64,000 nt of DNA, taken from the NCBI RefSeq assembly GCF_041549525.1, contig NZ_CP157456.1, positions 372,001 to 436,000 of the forward strand, read 5' to 3'. The DNA comes from Paenarthrobacter aurescens. Its GTDB lineage: Bacteria > Actinomycetota > Actinomycetes > Actinomycetales > Micrococcaceae. A model generated the notes under the pieces. That model saw only the letters and a list, made by a program, of their open reading frames with translations. It was not told the origin of the DNA and did no database searches. Made by a program: the position numbers and the translations under genes. Below are positions 23,996-34,023 of this stretch, piece after piece. The first letter of the stretch is position 1, and every line of letters starts with the position of its first letter.

Positions 23996-24852
23996 GTGAA
24001 GAACTGAAGGAGATTGCTGTGACTGATGTGGTGGCTGCTGCTTTTGGTGCGTTGTCCGGGCCCGTCCGAGGAATCGGTTCGCGGCTCCACGCCGAGAATG
24101 TGAGCCTTGGCTACTCCGGCCGCACGGTGTCACAGGCGCTTGATGTGCGCATTCCCGATGGTGAGTTCACGGTGATCGTGGGCCCGAATGCCTGCGGAAA
24201 GTCGACGCTCCTGCGCGCGCTGTCACGGCTGCTGGAGCCCACATCGGGGTCTGTGCTTTTGGACGGCAAAAGCATCTCAGCCTACGGGGCCAAGGAAGTA
24301 GCCCGACGGTTGGGACTCCTGCCGCAAACCTCCATAGCGCCCGACGGAATTACCGTGGCGGACCTGGTTGCCCGGGGGCGCTACCCGCACCAGAAATTGC
24401 TTCGTCAGTGGTCCGAGGCTGATGAGGCCGCAGTAGTTGATGCGCTGGAGGCCACCAACGTGACTTCACTGTCCGGCCGCTTGGTGGATGAGCTCTCCGG
24501 AGGTCAGCGGCAACGCGTGTGGGTGGCCATGGTTCTTGCCCAGCAAACCCCATTGCTGCTTTTGGATGAACCCACCACATTCCTGGATATCGCGCACCAG
24601 ATTGAGCTCCTGGAACTGTTCCGGCGGCTCAATCGCGAAGGCAACACCCTGGTGGCCGTGCTCCACGATCTCAACCATGCCTGCCGCTACGCCACGCACC
24701 TGATTGCCATGAAGGACGGGGCGGTGGTCGCGGAGGGTCGCCCAGCCGATGTAGTCACGGCCGAGTTGGTGGAGCACGTGTTCGGCTTGCCGTGCATCGT
24801 GATCGAGGACCCCGTGAGCCACACACCGCTGGTGATCCCGCTGGGGACTTGA
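23992..24852 (+). CDS. FecE-type iron-siderophore ABC transporter ATPase
   Basis: 286 residues. All motifs are intact: Walker A GPNACGKSTLLRALS, Q-loop LLPQTSIAPDGITVADLVARGRYPH (split here as LLPQTS and VADLVARGRYPH), signature LSGGQRQRVWVAM, Walker B LLLLDEPTTFLDIAHQ and H-loop VLHDLNHACRYA. It powers the two FecCD permeases. The start overlaps the second permease stop (ATGA), and it ends the operon; no strong terminator is evident before the convergent LysR gene 24 bp away. Confidence 0.95.
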   Translation: MSEELKEIAVTDVVAAAFGALSGPVRGIGSRLHAENVSLGYSGRTVSQALDVRIPDGEFTVIVGPNACGKSTLLRALSRLLEPTSGSVLLDGKSISAYGAKEVARRLGLLPQTSIAPDGITVADLVARGRYPHQKLLRQWSEADEAAVVDALEATNVTSLSGRLVDELSGGQRQRVWVAMVLAQQTPLLLLDEPTTFLDIAHQIELLELFRRLNREGNTLVAVLHDLNHACRYATHLIAMKDGAVVAEGRPADVVTAELVEHVFGLPCIVIEDPVSHTPLVIPLGT

Positions 24853-24875
24853 TTCCCTGCGAGGTGGTCTAGGCG

Positions 24876-25772
24876 CTACTTCGCCCCCAGCAACTCCTCC
24901 CGACTCCGCTCCGTTTCCTCCCGCAGGCCCTGCACGACGGCGGCTACCGCGGGGCGGCGCATGGAGTCCGGGCGGAGGACCATCCAGTAGGGGAGGAGCT
25001 CGGCGAAGTCGGCTGGCAGGAGGCGCACCAGATCCGGGTGCCGGTCGGCCATGAAGCACGGCAGGAACCCCACTCCTGCGCCGGCGCGGGTGGCTTCCAC
25101 ATGGACGAACACGTTGGTTGAACTCAGTCCGTCGCGCATGGTGGGGACCAGCCTGCGGGGAGCATCGAGGTCATCTACCTGGAGCATCGAATCCACGAAG
25201 TACACGAGCTGATGCTGCGTGAGTTCCTCGATGCTGGCCGGTGTTCCGTTGTCAGCCAGGTAGGCCCGTGAGGCGTACATTCCCAAACGGTACTCACCCA
25301 GGCGGATCGCTTCGGCCCGGTGCACCTGCGGCGTCCCTACCACCACTTCGATGTCCAGGCCCGAGCGCTGTTGCAAGGCCCTGCGCGTCACGGTGACAAT
25401 CTCCACGCTGAGGCCAGGGTGCTCGCGTCGAAGCCGTGCCACGGCCGGTGCCGCGATGTAGGCGCTGAAACCATCGGTTGCGGTCATGCGAACGACGCCG
25501 GTAATCGGGTCTGGTGCGCGGTCGCTCGGCCCCAGCGCACCCACCGCAGCTTCGATCCGTTCCGCGACCAACACGGCTTCCGCACCCAATTCCGTCACTT
25601 CCCAACCACCGGCGGCACGTGCGAGGACCCGGCCTCCCAAGGACTTCTCCAGTGCCGCTATCCTGCGCGAAACGGTGGTGTGGTTCAGTCCCAAGGCTTG
25701 TGCCGCCGTCGTGAATTTTCCTGAACGTGACACGGCGAGCAAGATGAGGAGGTCATCGGGGTTCGGTTTCAT
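24876..25772 (-). CDS. LysR family transcriptional regulator
   Basis: 298 residues from the ATG at 25772 (MKPNPDDLLILLAVSRSGKF). The helix-turn-helix is FTTAAQALGLNHTTVSRRIAALEKSLGGRVLAR, seen as TAAQALGLNHTTVSRRIAALE. The effector domain is of the short type seen in VtlR/GcvA-like proteins. It is divergent from the MHS transporter and 3-hydroxybutyrate dehydrogenase genes, with 137 bp between starts, so it most likely controls them in response to the transported compound. Target control is inference from position. Confidence 0.9.
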   Translation of the reverse strand: MKPNPDDLLILLAVSRSGKFTTAAQALGLNHTTVSRRIAALEKSLGGRVLARAAGGWEVTELGAEAVLVAERIEAAVGALGPSDRAPDPITGVVRMTATDGFSAYIAAPAVARLRREHPGLSVEIVTVTRRALQQRSGLDIEVVVGTPQVHRAEAIRLGEYRLGMYASRAYLADNGTPASIEELTQHQLVYFVDSMLQVDDLDAPRRLVPTMRDGLSSTNVFVHVEATRAGAGVGFLPCFMADRHPDLVRLLPADFAELLPYWMVLRPDSMRRPAVAAVVQGLREETERSREELLGAK

Positions 25773-25909
25773 ATCTGCAATTCTGCACACGTAGGGTGCC
25801 GCTTTGGTCATTGAGCGCAAAAGAATCTGCAGCAATACTCAGTGGAGCATTTCGTGTTGTGGATCACATCACGTTCACAAGGGTCGAAGAGGACACTGAG
25901 GAGATGGAT

Positions 25910-27289
25910 ATGAGCGTAGAGCAGCGCTCCGCATCAAAAGCAGGGAAAGCCGGCGAAGGTTCCGGACTCAAGAAAATTGTGGCTGCCTCCATGGTGGGCA
26001 CCGTAGTGGAGTGGTACGAGTTCTTCCTCTACGCCACGGCCGCCACCTTGGTTTTCGGCAAGTACTTCTTCCCCAGCACAGGCAATGAACTGGACGGCAT
26101 CATCCAGGCCTTCATCACCTACGCCGTGGGCTTCGTTGCCCGGCCGCTGGGCGGAATCGTCTTCGGCCAGATCGGCGACAAGCTGGGTCGCAAGCCCACG
26201 CTGCAGCTGACAATCGTGATCGTCGGCGTCTCCACCTTCCTGATGGGCTGCCTCCCCGGCTTCATGGACATCGGCTACTGGGCCCCGGCCATGCTGGTGG
26301 CCCTGCGCTTCATCCAGGGCTTCGCCCTCGGTGGCGAATGGGGCGGCGCTGTCCTCCTCGTGGCAGAACACAGCCCCAACAAGTCGCGCGGGTTCTGGTC
26401 CTCATGGCCCCAAGCCGCCGTGCCGGTGGGCAACCTCCTGGCCACGCTGGTCCTGTTCGTCATGTCCAGCACCCTCAGCAGCGAAGCGTTCCTCGGCTGG
26501 GGTTGGCGCGTCGCGTTCTGGCTCTCCGCAGTGATCGTGTTCGTTGGGTACTACATCCGCACCCACGTCACCGAAGCCCCCATTTTCCTCGAAGCCAAGG
26601 CACAGGTGGAGGAGTCCAAAGCCATCAGCTACGGAGTTGGCGAGGTCATCCGCAAGTACCCCAAGGGCATCCTGCAGGCGATGGGTCTGCGCTTCGCGGA
26701 GAACATCATGTACTACCTCGTGGTGAGCTTCGCGATCGTCTACCTCAAGAGCGTCCACAAATACGACACCTCCTCGCTCCTGCTGGCTCTCCTGATCGCC
26801 CACGTCATCCACTTCCTCGTCATCCCGCAGGTGGGACGGCTGGTGGACTCGTGGGGACGCAAACCCGTGTACCTCGTGGGCGCAATCACCGGCGCAACCT
26901 GGCCGTTCTTCGCCTTCCCCATGTTCGACACCAAGAACGCCGTGATCATCGTCCTCGCCGTCACCATCGGCCTCTGCCTGCACGCCTTCATGTACGCCGG
27001 TCAGCCCGCCATTATGTCCGAGCTCTTCCCCACCCGCATGCGGTACTCCGGTGTTTCGCTCGGCTCGCAGGTCACCTCCATCTTCGCCGGCTCGCTCGCA
27101 CCGCTGCTGGCAACCCAGTGGCTCAAAGACACCGGATCCTGGGTTCCCACAGCCATCTACCTCGTGGTCGCCTGCGCCATCACGGTGGTCGCTGTCATCT
27201 CACTGAAGGAAACCAAGGGCATCGCGCTGCAGGACGTGGACCAGGCCGACGCCATCCGCCACGGACTGACCACTGCCTCGAAAGGCTGA
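25910..27289 (+). CDS. MHS-type major facilitator transporter (organic acid:H+ symporter)
   Basis: 459 residues with 12 membrane helices. The metabolite:H+ symporter motifs are VAASMVGTVVEWYEFFLYATAA (in pieces VGTVVEWYEFFLYATAA), GQIGDKLGRKPTLQLTI (loop 2-3 D-x-x-G-R-K), RFIQGFALGGEWGGAVLLVAEH and LFPTRMRYSGVSLGSQ. Relatives carry shikimate, 2-oxoglutarate or proline/betaine. ATG at 25910 is chosen because GAGGAG lies 6 bases ahead; ATG at 25904 would be too close. Linked to bdhA five bases downstream, so hydroxybutyrate or a similar acid is the likely substrate. Confidence 0.92.
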   Translation: MSVEQRSASKAGKAGEGSGLKKIVAASMVGTVVEWYEFFLYATAATLVFGKYFFPSTGNELDGIIQAFITYAVGFVARPLGGIVFGQIGDKLGRKPTLQLTIVIVGVSTFLMGCLPGFMDIGYWAPAMLVALRFIQGFALGGEWGGAVLLVAEHSPNKSRGFWSSWPQAAVPVGNLLATLVLFVMSSTLSSEAFLGWGWRVAFWLSAVIVFVGYYIRTHVTEAPIFLEAKAQVEESKAISYGVGEVIRKYPKGILQAMGLRFAENIMYYLVVSFAIVYLKSVHKYDTSSLLLALLIAHVIHFLVIPQVGRLVDSWGRKPVYLVGAITGATWPFFAFPMFDTKNAVIIVLAVTIGLCLHAFMYAGQPAIMSELFPTRMRYSGVSLGSQVTSIFAGSLAPLLATQWLKDTGSWVPTAIYLVVACAITVVAVISLKETKGIALQDVDQADAIRHGLTTASKG

Positions 27290-27294
27290 AACTG

Positions 27295-28044
27295 ATGGAC
27301 AACTCCTTGAACGGACGCAAAGCATTGATAACCGGCGGGGCGAGCGGAATCGGTGCCGCCTGTGCCCGGGCGCTCGCCGCCCGCGGGGCCAAAGTAGTAG
27401 TGGCCGACGTCGATGCCTCCGGAGCTGCGGCCCTCGCCGATGAGCTGGGCGGCACAGCCTGGACGGTGGATCTGCTGGACGTCGATGCCTTGGCCACCCT
27501 CAGTCTCGACTGCGACATCCTGGTCAACAACGCCGGCATCCAGAAAGTTGCGCCGATCGAGGAGTTCGAGCCCGCGGAGTTCCGCCGGATCCTGGCCCTG
27601 ATGTTGGAGGCTCCGTTCCTCCTTATCAGGGCCGCACTCCCGCACATGTACGCCAATGGGTTCGGCCGGATCATCAACATCTCCTCGGTCCATGGGCTCC
27701 GGGCCTCCGCCTACAAGAGCGCATATGTCTCCGCTAAGCACGGGCTGGAGGGGCTCAGCAAAGTCACCGCCTTGGAGGGCGGCCAACGCGGTGTCACGTC
27801 CAACTGCATTAACCCCGGGTACGTCCGGACGCCACTCGTTGAGAAGCAGATCGCCGATCAGGCCCGGCTTCACGGCATCCCTGAGGCCGAGGTCCTGGCC
27901 AAGGTGATGCTCACTGAGTCCGCCGTGAAACGGCTTGTGGAGGTGGAGGAAGTGGCGTCGTTGGCTGCCTGGATGGCCTCCGACGACGCCGGTATGGTCA
28001 CCGGCGCGAGCTACACCATGGACGGCGGCTGGTCGGCCAGGTAA
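27295..28044 (+). CDS. bdhA: 3-hydroxybutyrate dehydrogenase (short-chain dehydrogenase)
   Basis: 249 residues. The NAD-binding motif is TGGASGIGAACARALAARGA, followed by ILVNNAGIQ, catalytic Ser in INISSVHGLRAS, and catalytic Y-x-x-x-K in YKSAYVSAKHGLEGL. The segments HMYANGFGRIINI, NCINPGYVRTPLVEKQI and the ending GASYTMDGGWSAR closely match D-3-hydroxybutyrate dehydrogenases, which make acetoacetate with NAD+. It follows the MHS transporter by five bases and is in the same operon under the divergent LysR. Another SDR substrate cannot be fully excluded. Confidence 0.88.
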   Translation: MDNSLNGRKALITGGASGIGAACARALAARGAKVVVADVDASGAAALADELGGTAWTVDLLDVDALATLSLDCDILVNNAGIQKVAPIEEFEPAEFRRILALMLEAPFLLIRAALPHMYANGFGRIINISSVHGLRASAYKSAYVSAKHGLEGLSKVTALEGGQRGVTSNCINPGYVRTPLVEKQIADQARLHGIPEAEVLAKVMLTESAVKRLVEVEEVASLAAWMASDDAGMVTGASYTMDGGWSAR

Positions 28045-28084
28045 GGCTCCGCCGTGTTCAGGGCCCGGCAGCTTAGAGTGTGGC

Positions 28085-28633
28085 ATGGCTAAAGTAATGT
28101 CCTTGCGGGGCAAGCGTGCTGTGGCGACCGTGGTGAACCTTGCGGCTGTGGCAGCGTTCACGGTGATGCTGGTGGTCACCGGAGAGCAGTTGCACTGGGC
28201 AGTCATCATTGCTGTTGTTGGGGTCTTCGCTTCATATGTCGTCCTGTTATTTGACCCGGTCTTAGCAAGGCTGCGCTTCCAACGTTTGCTCCGACGCGGC
28301 CTTCTGGAGTGTTGGATCCGTTGCCATGAACCACAAGAAAACGGCCGGTTGGTGGGCTGGGAGCGCGGGCTGGTGTCGTTTCGGGCCCCAGCGGTGGACT
28401 TCGTCAGAACGGGACCCACCAAGCCGTCTCAAAAGGGGCTCTTCACCTTCCTGGTCAGCGGGAAGGCGGAGCCAAATCTCTGGGACCCTCACCCGAACGA
28501 TGCACGATTTCTTGGCCGGGGTGTCCGCTCAATTCAGCTGGATACAACGTGGGGCGTCATTGACATGGCCGCTTTCCCCGAGGCCATGGAGCGGATAGAT
28601 CGAGTGCTGTTCAGCCCCGAACCGGTGAGGTGA
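28085..28633 (+). CDS. Membrane protein of unknown function (two N-terminal helices)
   Basis: 182 residues from the ATG at 28085. Two membrane helices lie at residues about 14-33 and 40-60 (VVNLAAVAAFTVMLVV; AVIIAVVGVFASYVVLLF). A soluble C-terminal domain follows, with VGWERGLVSFRAPAVDF and the closing WGVIDMAAFPEAMERIDRVL. This arrangement resembles small actinobacterial envelope proteins of the DUF2550 type, but the match is not firm. It stands alone between bdhA and the DUF222-HNH gene, 40 bp after bdhA. Confidence 0.7.
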   Translation: MAKVMSLRGKRAVATVVNLAAVAAFTVMLVVTGEQLHWAVIIAVVGVFASYVVLLFDPVLARLRFQRLLRRGLLECWIRCHEPQENGRLVGWERGLVSFRAPAVDFVRTGPTKPSQKGLFTFLVSGKAEPNLWDPHPNDARFLGRGVRSIQLDTTWGVIDMAAFPEAMERIDRVLFSPEPVR

Positions 28634-28715
28634 CAGGCTTGAGACAATGTGAAGGTTGTCCACATAGACAACTTTGGCTCTGATGCTGGTTCGGAGGCGC
28701 TGGCAGAGTGGCTCT

Positions 28716-30119
28716 ATGGACAGAATGCAGGGATCGCAGCACGTATCAGTGGCTTCGCCGCCGGATCTGCCTGCCGGTATCCCGGTTTCCTCGCCTGTAG
28801 CTCCTGAAATGGCTGTTGGCGCTTTGGGCGTTCGCGGACTCAGGCTTGCACTGCTGTCGCTTCCCATGAGCGCCGGCTCTTCTGAGCTGATAGATGAGAT
28901 GCGCCATCTTGAGGAGCTGAAGTCTGCTGTTTCCGCCCGGCAGGCCCGGGCTGCGGTGGCGCTCGATCTTGCGCAGCGAGCCGGGCAAGCCCACGCGGGG
29001 GTGCCAGATTCAAAGTGCGACACAGGGGTTGCTGCACAGGTGGCGCTGGCACGGCGGGAGTCACCCAACAAAGGATCAAGGCTTTTTGGTCTTGCCAAAA
29101 CGCTGGTCATGGAGATGCCGCGGACCATGGCAGCGCTGGAGTCGGGGCAAATAAACGAGTGGCGGGCCACGCTGCTGGTGAAGGAAACAGCCTGCCTGTC
29201 CGTCGAGGACCGGGCCGCAGTGGACGAGGAACTTGCCCCTGACTCCGGAACCTTCGACGGAGCCGGAGACAAAGCCATCATCGCCGCCGCAAAAGCAGCC
29301 GCATATCGTCGCGATCCCCGGTCAGTGGCCCAGCGGGCCAGTCACGCCGCCACGGAACGGACCGTCAGCCTACGTCCCGCACCGGACACCATGACGTACC
29401 TGACGGCGCTTCTCCCCGTTGCCCAGGGCGTAGCCGTCTATGCCGCGCTCAACCGGACGGCCGACTCCATGCGCTCCAGCGGAGACGCCCGGACCCGTGG
29501 GCAGGTCATGGCAGACACCCTGATCGAACGCGTTACCGGAACGCCGGGAGGTGTCTCAGGTATCAACCTCAACCTTGTGATGACCGATCGCGCGCTCTTC
29601 CAAGGCGACTCTGAGCCTGCCCGGCTGGAAGGCTATGGAATCGTACCCTCGGAATGGGCCAGGGCGCTTCTGGTTGAGGATCAATGCGGCTCTGAGGATC
29701 AGCCCCAGCCTGACCAGGAGCCAACGGATCGCAGCGGGTTCGCAGTGCTGCTCCGCCGCCTCTACACCGCTCCCGGCAGCGGTGAGCTCCTTACGATGGA
29801 CTCAAAAGCACGCTTCTTCCCCCAACAGTTGAGGCGCTTCATCCGCATCCGGGACCACACGTGCCGTACGCCTTACTGCGACGCGCCCATCCGACACATC
29901 GACCACGTCATTCCTTGGCATTCAGAAGGCAGCACCAACCTCCACAATGGGGCCGGGCTTTGTGAAGCCTGCAACCACACAAAGGAAAATCCTGGCTGGT
30001 CCGCAAAGAGCATGCCCGGTGACGTGCACACGATCCGTGTCAGCACCCCCACCGGGCATAGCTACAAATCCAAAGCGCCACCGCTTCCGGGGCATAAGTC
30101 CACGCGTCTGAGAAACTAG
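28716..30119 (+). CDS. DUF222 / HNH endonuclease domain protein
   Basis: About 467 residues. The central part is the DUF222 helical domain ([39 protein letters not shown]). The C-terminus is an HNH nuclease: [48 protein letters not shown], seen as [17 protein letters not shown] and [18 protein letters not shown], with zinc-type Cys pairs. Such proteins occur in many copies in actinobacterial genomes and have been linked to 13E12-type elements; the role is unknown. ATG at 28716 is chosen; TTG at 28674 is in frame. The 3' end overlaps the convergent permease stop by 3 bp. Confidence 0.88.
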   Translation: MDRMQGSQHVSVASPPDLPAGIPVSSPVAPEMAVGALGVRGLRLALLSLPMSAGSSELIDEMRHLEELKSAVSARQARAAVALDLAQRAGQAHAGVPDSKCDTGVAAQVALARRESPNKGSRLFGLAKTLVMEMPRTMAALESGQINEWRATLLVKETACLSVEDRAAVDEELAPDSGTFDGAGDKAIIAAAKAAAYRRDPRSVAQRASHAATERTVSLRPAPDTMTYLTALLPVAQGVAVYAALNRTADSMRSSGDARTRGQVMADTLIERVTGTPGGVSGINLNLVMTDRALFQGDSEPARLEGYGIVPSEWARALLVEDQCGSEDQPQPDQEPTDRSGFAVLLRRLYTAPGSGELLTMDSKARFFPQQLRRFIRIRDHTCRTPYCDAPIRHIDHVIPWHSEGSTNLHNGAGLCEACNHTKENPGWSAKSMPGDVHTIRVSTPTGHSYKSKAPPLPGHKSTRLRN

Positions 30120-31576
30120 CGCGCCTTCACAACCGGCATTTGCGCGGTCTCGTCCACCAGCTCAGCCCGGCGAAGGCCGCCCCCGCGAACCCACAGCTTG
30201 TAGGCAACGAACAGGAGGAGAAGCCAAGTGCCACCCACGTACAAGGCAACACGGGTGTCTTCGAAGACGCCCAGAATCACAATCACCATGGCCATGAACG
30301 CCATGGTCAGGATGGATGCAATGGGCCATAGCGGCGAACCGAATTCCGACTCCGGCAGTCCCTTGCGCTTGATCTCCCGCTTCATGGCCACATGCGAAGC
30401 GAGGATCATCACCCAAACCCAGACCGTAGCGAAGGTAGCGATTGAAGCGATGAGCACAAACACATCCTCCGGAATGACCGCGTTCAACACCACGCCCACC
30501 AGGAGGATGCCGCCCATCATCACCACGGTCATCCACGGAACGCCGTGCCGGGAGATCTTGCTGAAGCTCTTGGGTGCGTGCCCTTGCTGGGCCAACCCGA
30601 AGAGAATGCGTCCGGCCCCAAAGATGTCGCTGTTGATGGCAGAAAGCGCGGCCGTGATGACCACGGCATTGAGGATGTGCGGTGCGGCAGGGATCCCCAG
30701 ACCATCGAAAATCTGCACAAACGGACTTCCGCTGCTGCCGATCTCGTTCCAGGGGAAGATGCTCATCAGCACGCCCAACGTCAATACGTAGAAGAGCAGC
30801 ACGCGGACCGGCACAGTATTAACTGCCTGCGGGATCACCTTCTTGGGGTTCGTGGCCTCGCCTGCCGTGATGCCGATCGTCTCGATGCCGCCAAAGGCAA
30901 ACATGACGACGGCGAACGCGGCCAGTAGCCCCTCAAAACCGTTCGGGAACAAACCGCCGTGATTCACCAGGTTCCCCAGTCCCGGTGCCACGCCACCGCC
31001 GTCCCCCGTTTGGAAACCGAAGACGATGATCGCTGCTCCGCCGACGATCATTGCAATGATCGCCACCACCTTGATGAGCGAGAACCAGAACTCAAGCTCC
31101 CCGAACACTTTCACGCTGAGCAGGTTCATGGCACCCAGGAACAGGATGATGGCCAGCACCCAAATCCATCTGTCCACCTGGGGGAACCAGAACCCCATGT
31201 AAATACTGAAGGCCGTGACGTCGGCGATAGCTACGATCGCCATCTCGAACACGTAGGTCCATCCGGTCACGAAGCCCGCGAATGGTCCCAGGTACTTGGA
31301 CGCGTACTGGCCGAAGGAGCCGGATACCGGGTGTCGGACAGCCATTTCGCCCAGCGCACGCATCACCATGAACACGGCAGCGCCGCCGATGATGTAGGCC
31401 AGCAGGACGGCGGGTCCTGCTTTCTGGATGGCGGAGGCGGAGCCGTAGAAAAGGCCGGTGCCGATCGCGGATCCGAGCGCCATGAAGCGAATGTGACGGA
31501 CGTTGAGGCCTCGGCTGAGCGCCGTACCCGCGGCTTGGAGGACAGAGCTCTCCGCAGCCAGCTTGGTTTGTTGCAT
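30116..31576 (-). CDS. Amino acid permease (APC superfamily, ProY/GabP-like)
   Basis: 486 residues with 12 membrane helices. The AAT-family opening is intact: [38 protein letters not shown] and [26 protein letters not shown] second signature is [24 protein letters not shown]. These carriers import proline, aromatic or basic amino acids or GABA with protons. ATG at 31576 has GAGAAGG ahead with good spacing; an extension to 31651 lacks one. The 257 bp upstream to the ALF-repeat gene hold divergent promoters and no other gene. Confidence 0.9.
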   Translation of the reverse strand: MQQTKLAAESSVLQAAGTALSRGLNVRHIRFMALGSAIGTGLFYGSASAIQKAGPAVLLAYIIGGAAVFMVMRALGEMAVRHPVSGSFGQYASKYLGPFAGFVTGWTYVFEMAIVAIADVTAFSIYMGFWFPQVDRWIWVLAIILFLGAMNLLSVKVFGELEFWFSLIKVVAIIAMIVGGAAIIVFGFQTGDGGGVAPGLGNLVNHGGLFPNGFEGLLAAFAVVMFAFGGIETIGITAGEATNPKKVIPQAVNTVPVRVLLFYVLTLGVLMSIFPWNEIGSSGSPFVQIFDGLGIPAAPHILNAVVITAALSAINSDIFGAGRILFGLAQQGHAPKSFSKISRHGVPWMTVVMMGGILLVGVVLNAVIPEDVFVLIASIATFATVWVWVMILASHVAMKREIKRKGLPESEFGSPLWPIASILTMAFMAMVIVILGVFEDTRVALYVGGTWLLLLFVAYKLWVRGGGLRRAELVDETAQMPVVKAR

Positions 31577-31833
31577 AGTAAAACCTTCTCGTCTTTGGGA
31601 GGGGATCGCTATCCAGCAGATCACTTTTGACGCCCTTGTGATGGGACTCACGGGGGTTTGGTGTCTTTGATCGCAGACAGTCTCATGACTCTGTTTTTAG
31701 GAGTGGTAAAAGTCATAGTCCGTAGTCGGATATGATGACCGCGGACAGCTCGTCACAGGTCAGGCATCCCTCGCATCCGCGTCGCCCCCATTGAACTCCG
31801 TGCTGCCAATCGCATTCGTTACTTGGGGGACCC

Positions 31834-33930
31834 TTGTTATCTTCATTCCGCGCTACCCGGCGCCGTGTTACTGCTGCCCTGATTGCCGTTGCAGCTGGGG
31901 CTTCTCTGCTCTTCGCTGCTCCAGCCCAGGCCTACGACATTCCCACCTTTGAGGTGCCGCACGCCGCTCAGGCTCCTGTCCCGTTCGTGGAGCGGGCCAC
32001 TGATACTGCCGGCGTTGTTGAGCTGTGGAAGACAGGTGGCCCTGCAACCCGCGCCGCTGCTGCGACCGCGCTGGTGGGTGGCGCCGATGCGCTTCAGGCA
32101 TTCCTCGACGCCGGACAGGACGTCACGCTCGCCGCGGACCGCAAGCAGCTGGTCACCGAGCTGACGACGCGGGGAAGTGCGCATGTTCGCTCAACTGCGC
32201 AAAAGATCCTGGCGGCGAATGACCCCGCGACGATCGATGCGTTCCTTGCTACGGGCTGGGCCGAGACGTGGAAGGGTGACCTCAGAGTCGCTGCTACGTT
32301 CTTTCAGGAGTACGGCAATGTCCATGTTGAACGCGCCGCGGCCGAGAGTCTGGACAAGGGCGATGGGGCTATTGAGAAGTTTGTCCTTGAGGGCTGGCGC
32401 GCCAAGGTCTGGATGACGGACCGCATGGCGGCTTATGCGGTGTTGGCTTCCGAGAATCCTGCAGTCTCTGCCGCTGCGGAGGCCGCGCTGAAAACCGAAA
32501 ACGGGGATGTGGTGGCCGATTTCCTTCGCTACGGCCAGTTTGTGGTTGCCGGTCACGACGCTGAGTTGAGGACAGTGTCCGGGCTGCTCCAGCAGGTCAA
32601 GGCCGATGTCGCAGCCAACCCCAACGGCACCGCAGCTGTTGCTGATCGCGCGAAGGCCGCCATAGAGAAAGCCAAAAATGCGGCATCAGCTGCGAGGGAA
32701 GCAGACACCGCCAGATTGATGGCCGATTGGAAATTCCAGTCCGCGCAGGCACTCCCACGTGCTGTTATCGACGGCGCAAGCATGATCACTGAGAAGCCAC
32801 TACGGGAAGCCTTTGCCAAGGCAGCCAAAGAAGTGCCCGGTCTACTCGCAACCCTGACGGCCCCCGGTGCCGACCTCAACACCCTGATCAACGAAGCACG
32901 CCAAGCCACCTTGGACCTTGGGCTGGTAGGTACACCGGAGGTTCGGAAAGCCGCGGAGGCCGCGCTGCTGGGTGGCGACGCCGCGATCAAGGACTTCATC
33001 ACCGTCGGGCACGATGCTGCAGAAACGTTGGATGGCACCGTCATGCTCAACGAGAGGCAGCGCGTTGCCCAGCTCCACGCTACGGGCGGCGAATACGTTC
33101 GCAAGGCGGCCTCGATAGCCGGAAAGTCCTGGAGTCACCCGGATACCCGCTACTTCCTTGAGTACGGATTGGCTCAGGCGCAGGAGCTCGACAACCGCAT
33201 CCTCGCCTACCAGAAGCTGGACGATGCAGATCTGGAACTGCGGGTTGCCGCCAATATAGCCCTGGAAGGTAGCCGGGCAGACGCGCAAGCATTCGCTACG
33301 GTCTGGCAGTTTGCAGCCGCCGATCGAGACGCGGCAACCACTGCCCACGTTGCCTCTATCGACGCCATGATCGCCGAGCTTGTTGGGCTTGCAGACACAG
33401 CAGCCGTCGACGCCGGTAAGGCGGCCGACGCTGCCAAGGCCGCGGAAGAGGCACGCCAAGCGGAAGAGGCACGCCAAGCCGAAGCCGCACGCCAAGCGGA
33501 AGCCGCCGCGGAAGCTGCACGCCAGGCCGAAGCTGCCGCGGCCGCTGCTGGTGGACAGCCCGGCCAGGCTGGAGCCGGACAGGTTGATGTTTCACAGCAC
33601 TCCGGTGCCGGAGCAGCCCCAGTGATCGTTCCTTGGCCCCGCGACTACGCTCCCGCCGTCGGACTTGCTGAAACAGGTACCCCGGCCGAGGCGGCCGCAA
33701 CACCTGCCGCCACTCCGTCGCCCGCGCCGAGCATTTCGGTGCCGCCGGCCGCTTCAGCTGCCAAGGATTCCGCGTCGGTTGATTCCCAGTCCCAAGAGGC
33801 GGCCACCCCGCTGGCCGCTTCCTCTGCGGGGATGAGCGGATGGACTATTGGGCTGATCGTGGCGCTGGTCCTGGCTGCGGCGGGAGCCATTACGTTCCTG
33901 CTTCGGCGTAAGGGCGCAGCGTCAGCGTGA
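31834..33930 (+). CDS. Surface-anchored ALF-repeat protein
   Basis: 698 residues. A signal peptide (VTAALIAVAAGASLLFAAPAQA) is followed by repeated segments of the short ALF type, e.g. RAAAATALVGGADALQAFLDAG, HVRSTAQKILAANDPATIDAFLATG and VRKAAEAALLGGDAAIKDFI, quoted in part. Then comes an alanine/glutamate-rich helical stretch built on EARQAE and ARQAEAA. A Pro/Ala/Ser spacer follows, then one C-terminal membrane helix ending LLRRKGAASA. The layout is a secreted stalk anchored in the membrane. ALF repeats are common in actinobacterial surface proteins; no enzymatic role is known. The TTG start at 31834 has GGGGGA four bases ahead. Confidence 0.85.
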   Translation: MLSSFRATRRRVTAALIAVAAGASLLFAAPAQAYDIPTFEVPHAAQAPVPFVERATDTAGVVELWKTGGPATRAAAATALVGGADALQAFLDAGQDVTLAADRKQLVTELTTRGSAHVRSTAQKILAANDPATIDAFLATGWAETWKGDLRVAATFFQEYGNVHVERAAAESLDKGDGAIEKFVLEGWRAKVWMTDRMAAYAVLASENPAVSAAAEAALKTENGDVVADFLRYGQFVVAGHDAELRTVSGLLQQVKADVAANPNGTAAVADRAKAAIEKAKNAASAAREADTARLMADWKFQSAQALPRAVIDGASMITEKPLREAFAKAAKEVPGLLATLTAPGADLNTLINEARQATLDLGLVGTPEVRKAAEAALLGGDAAIKDFITVGHDAAETLDGTVMLNERQRVAQLHATGGEYVRKAASIAGKSWSHPDTRYFLEYGLAQAQELDNRILAYQKLDDADLELRVAANIALEGSRADAQAFATVWQFAAADRDAATTAHVASIDAMIAELVGLADTAAVDAGKAADAAKAAEEARQAEEARQAEAARQAEAAAEAARQAEAAAAAAGGQPGQAGAGQVDVSQHSGAGAAPVIVPWPRDYAPAVGLAETGTPAEAAATPAATPSPAPSISVPPAASAAKDSASVDSQSQEAATPLAASSAGMSGWTIGLIVALVLAAAGAITFLLRRKGAASA

Positions 33931-33980
33931 GGGAAGTAAGTCCACCGCTTAGAGGTTAAGGCTCAATGGGACGTGCCGGT

Positions 33981-34023
33981 CTGTAATCCGGGCGTCGAAT
34001 TCCTGATGGCACTCGGATTACAG
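33981..34023. terminator. Inverted repeat between convergent genes (weak terminator candidate)
   Basis: CTGTAATCCG at 33981-33990 is repeated in reverse as CGGATTACAG at 34014-34023, a perfect 10-bp stem with a 23-base loop. It sits between the ALF-repeat gene and the convergent hypothetical gene, and the right arm spans that gene's stop codon. No T-run follows on either strand, so termination is only a possibility. Confidence 0.4.

Noticed and set aside
30959-31630. 223-codon plus-strand frame inside the amino acid permease
   Set aside because: Antisense shadow; no ribosome binding site and composition is not protein-like.
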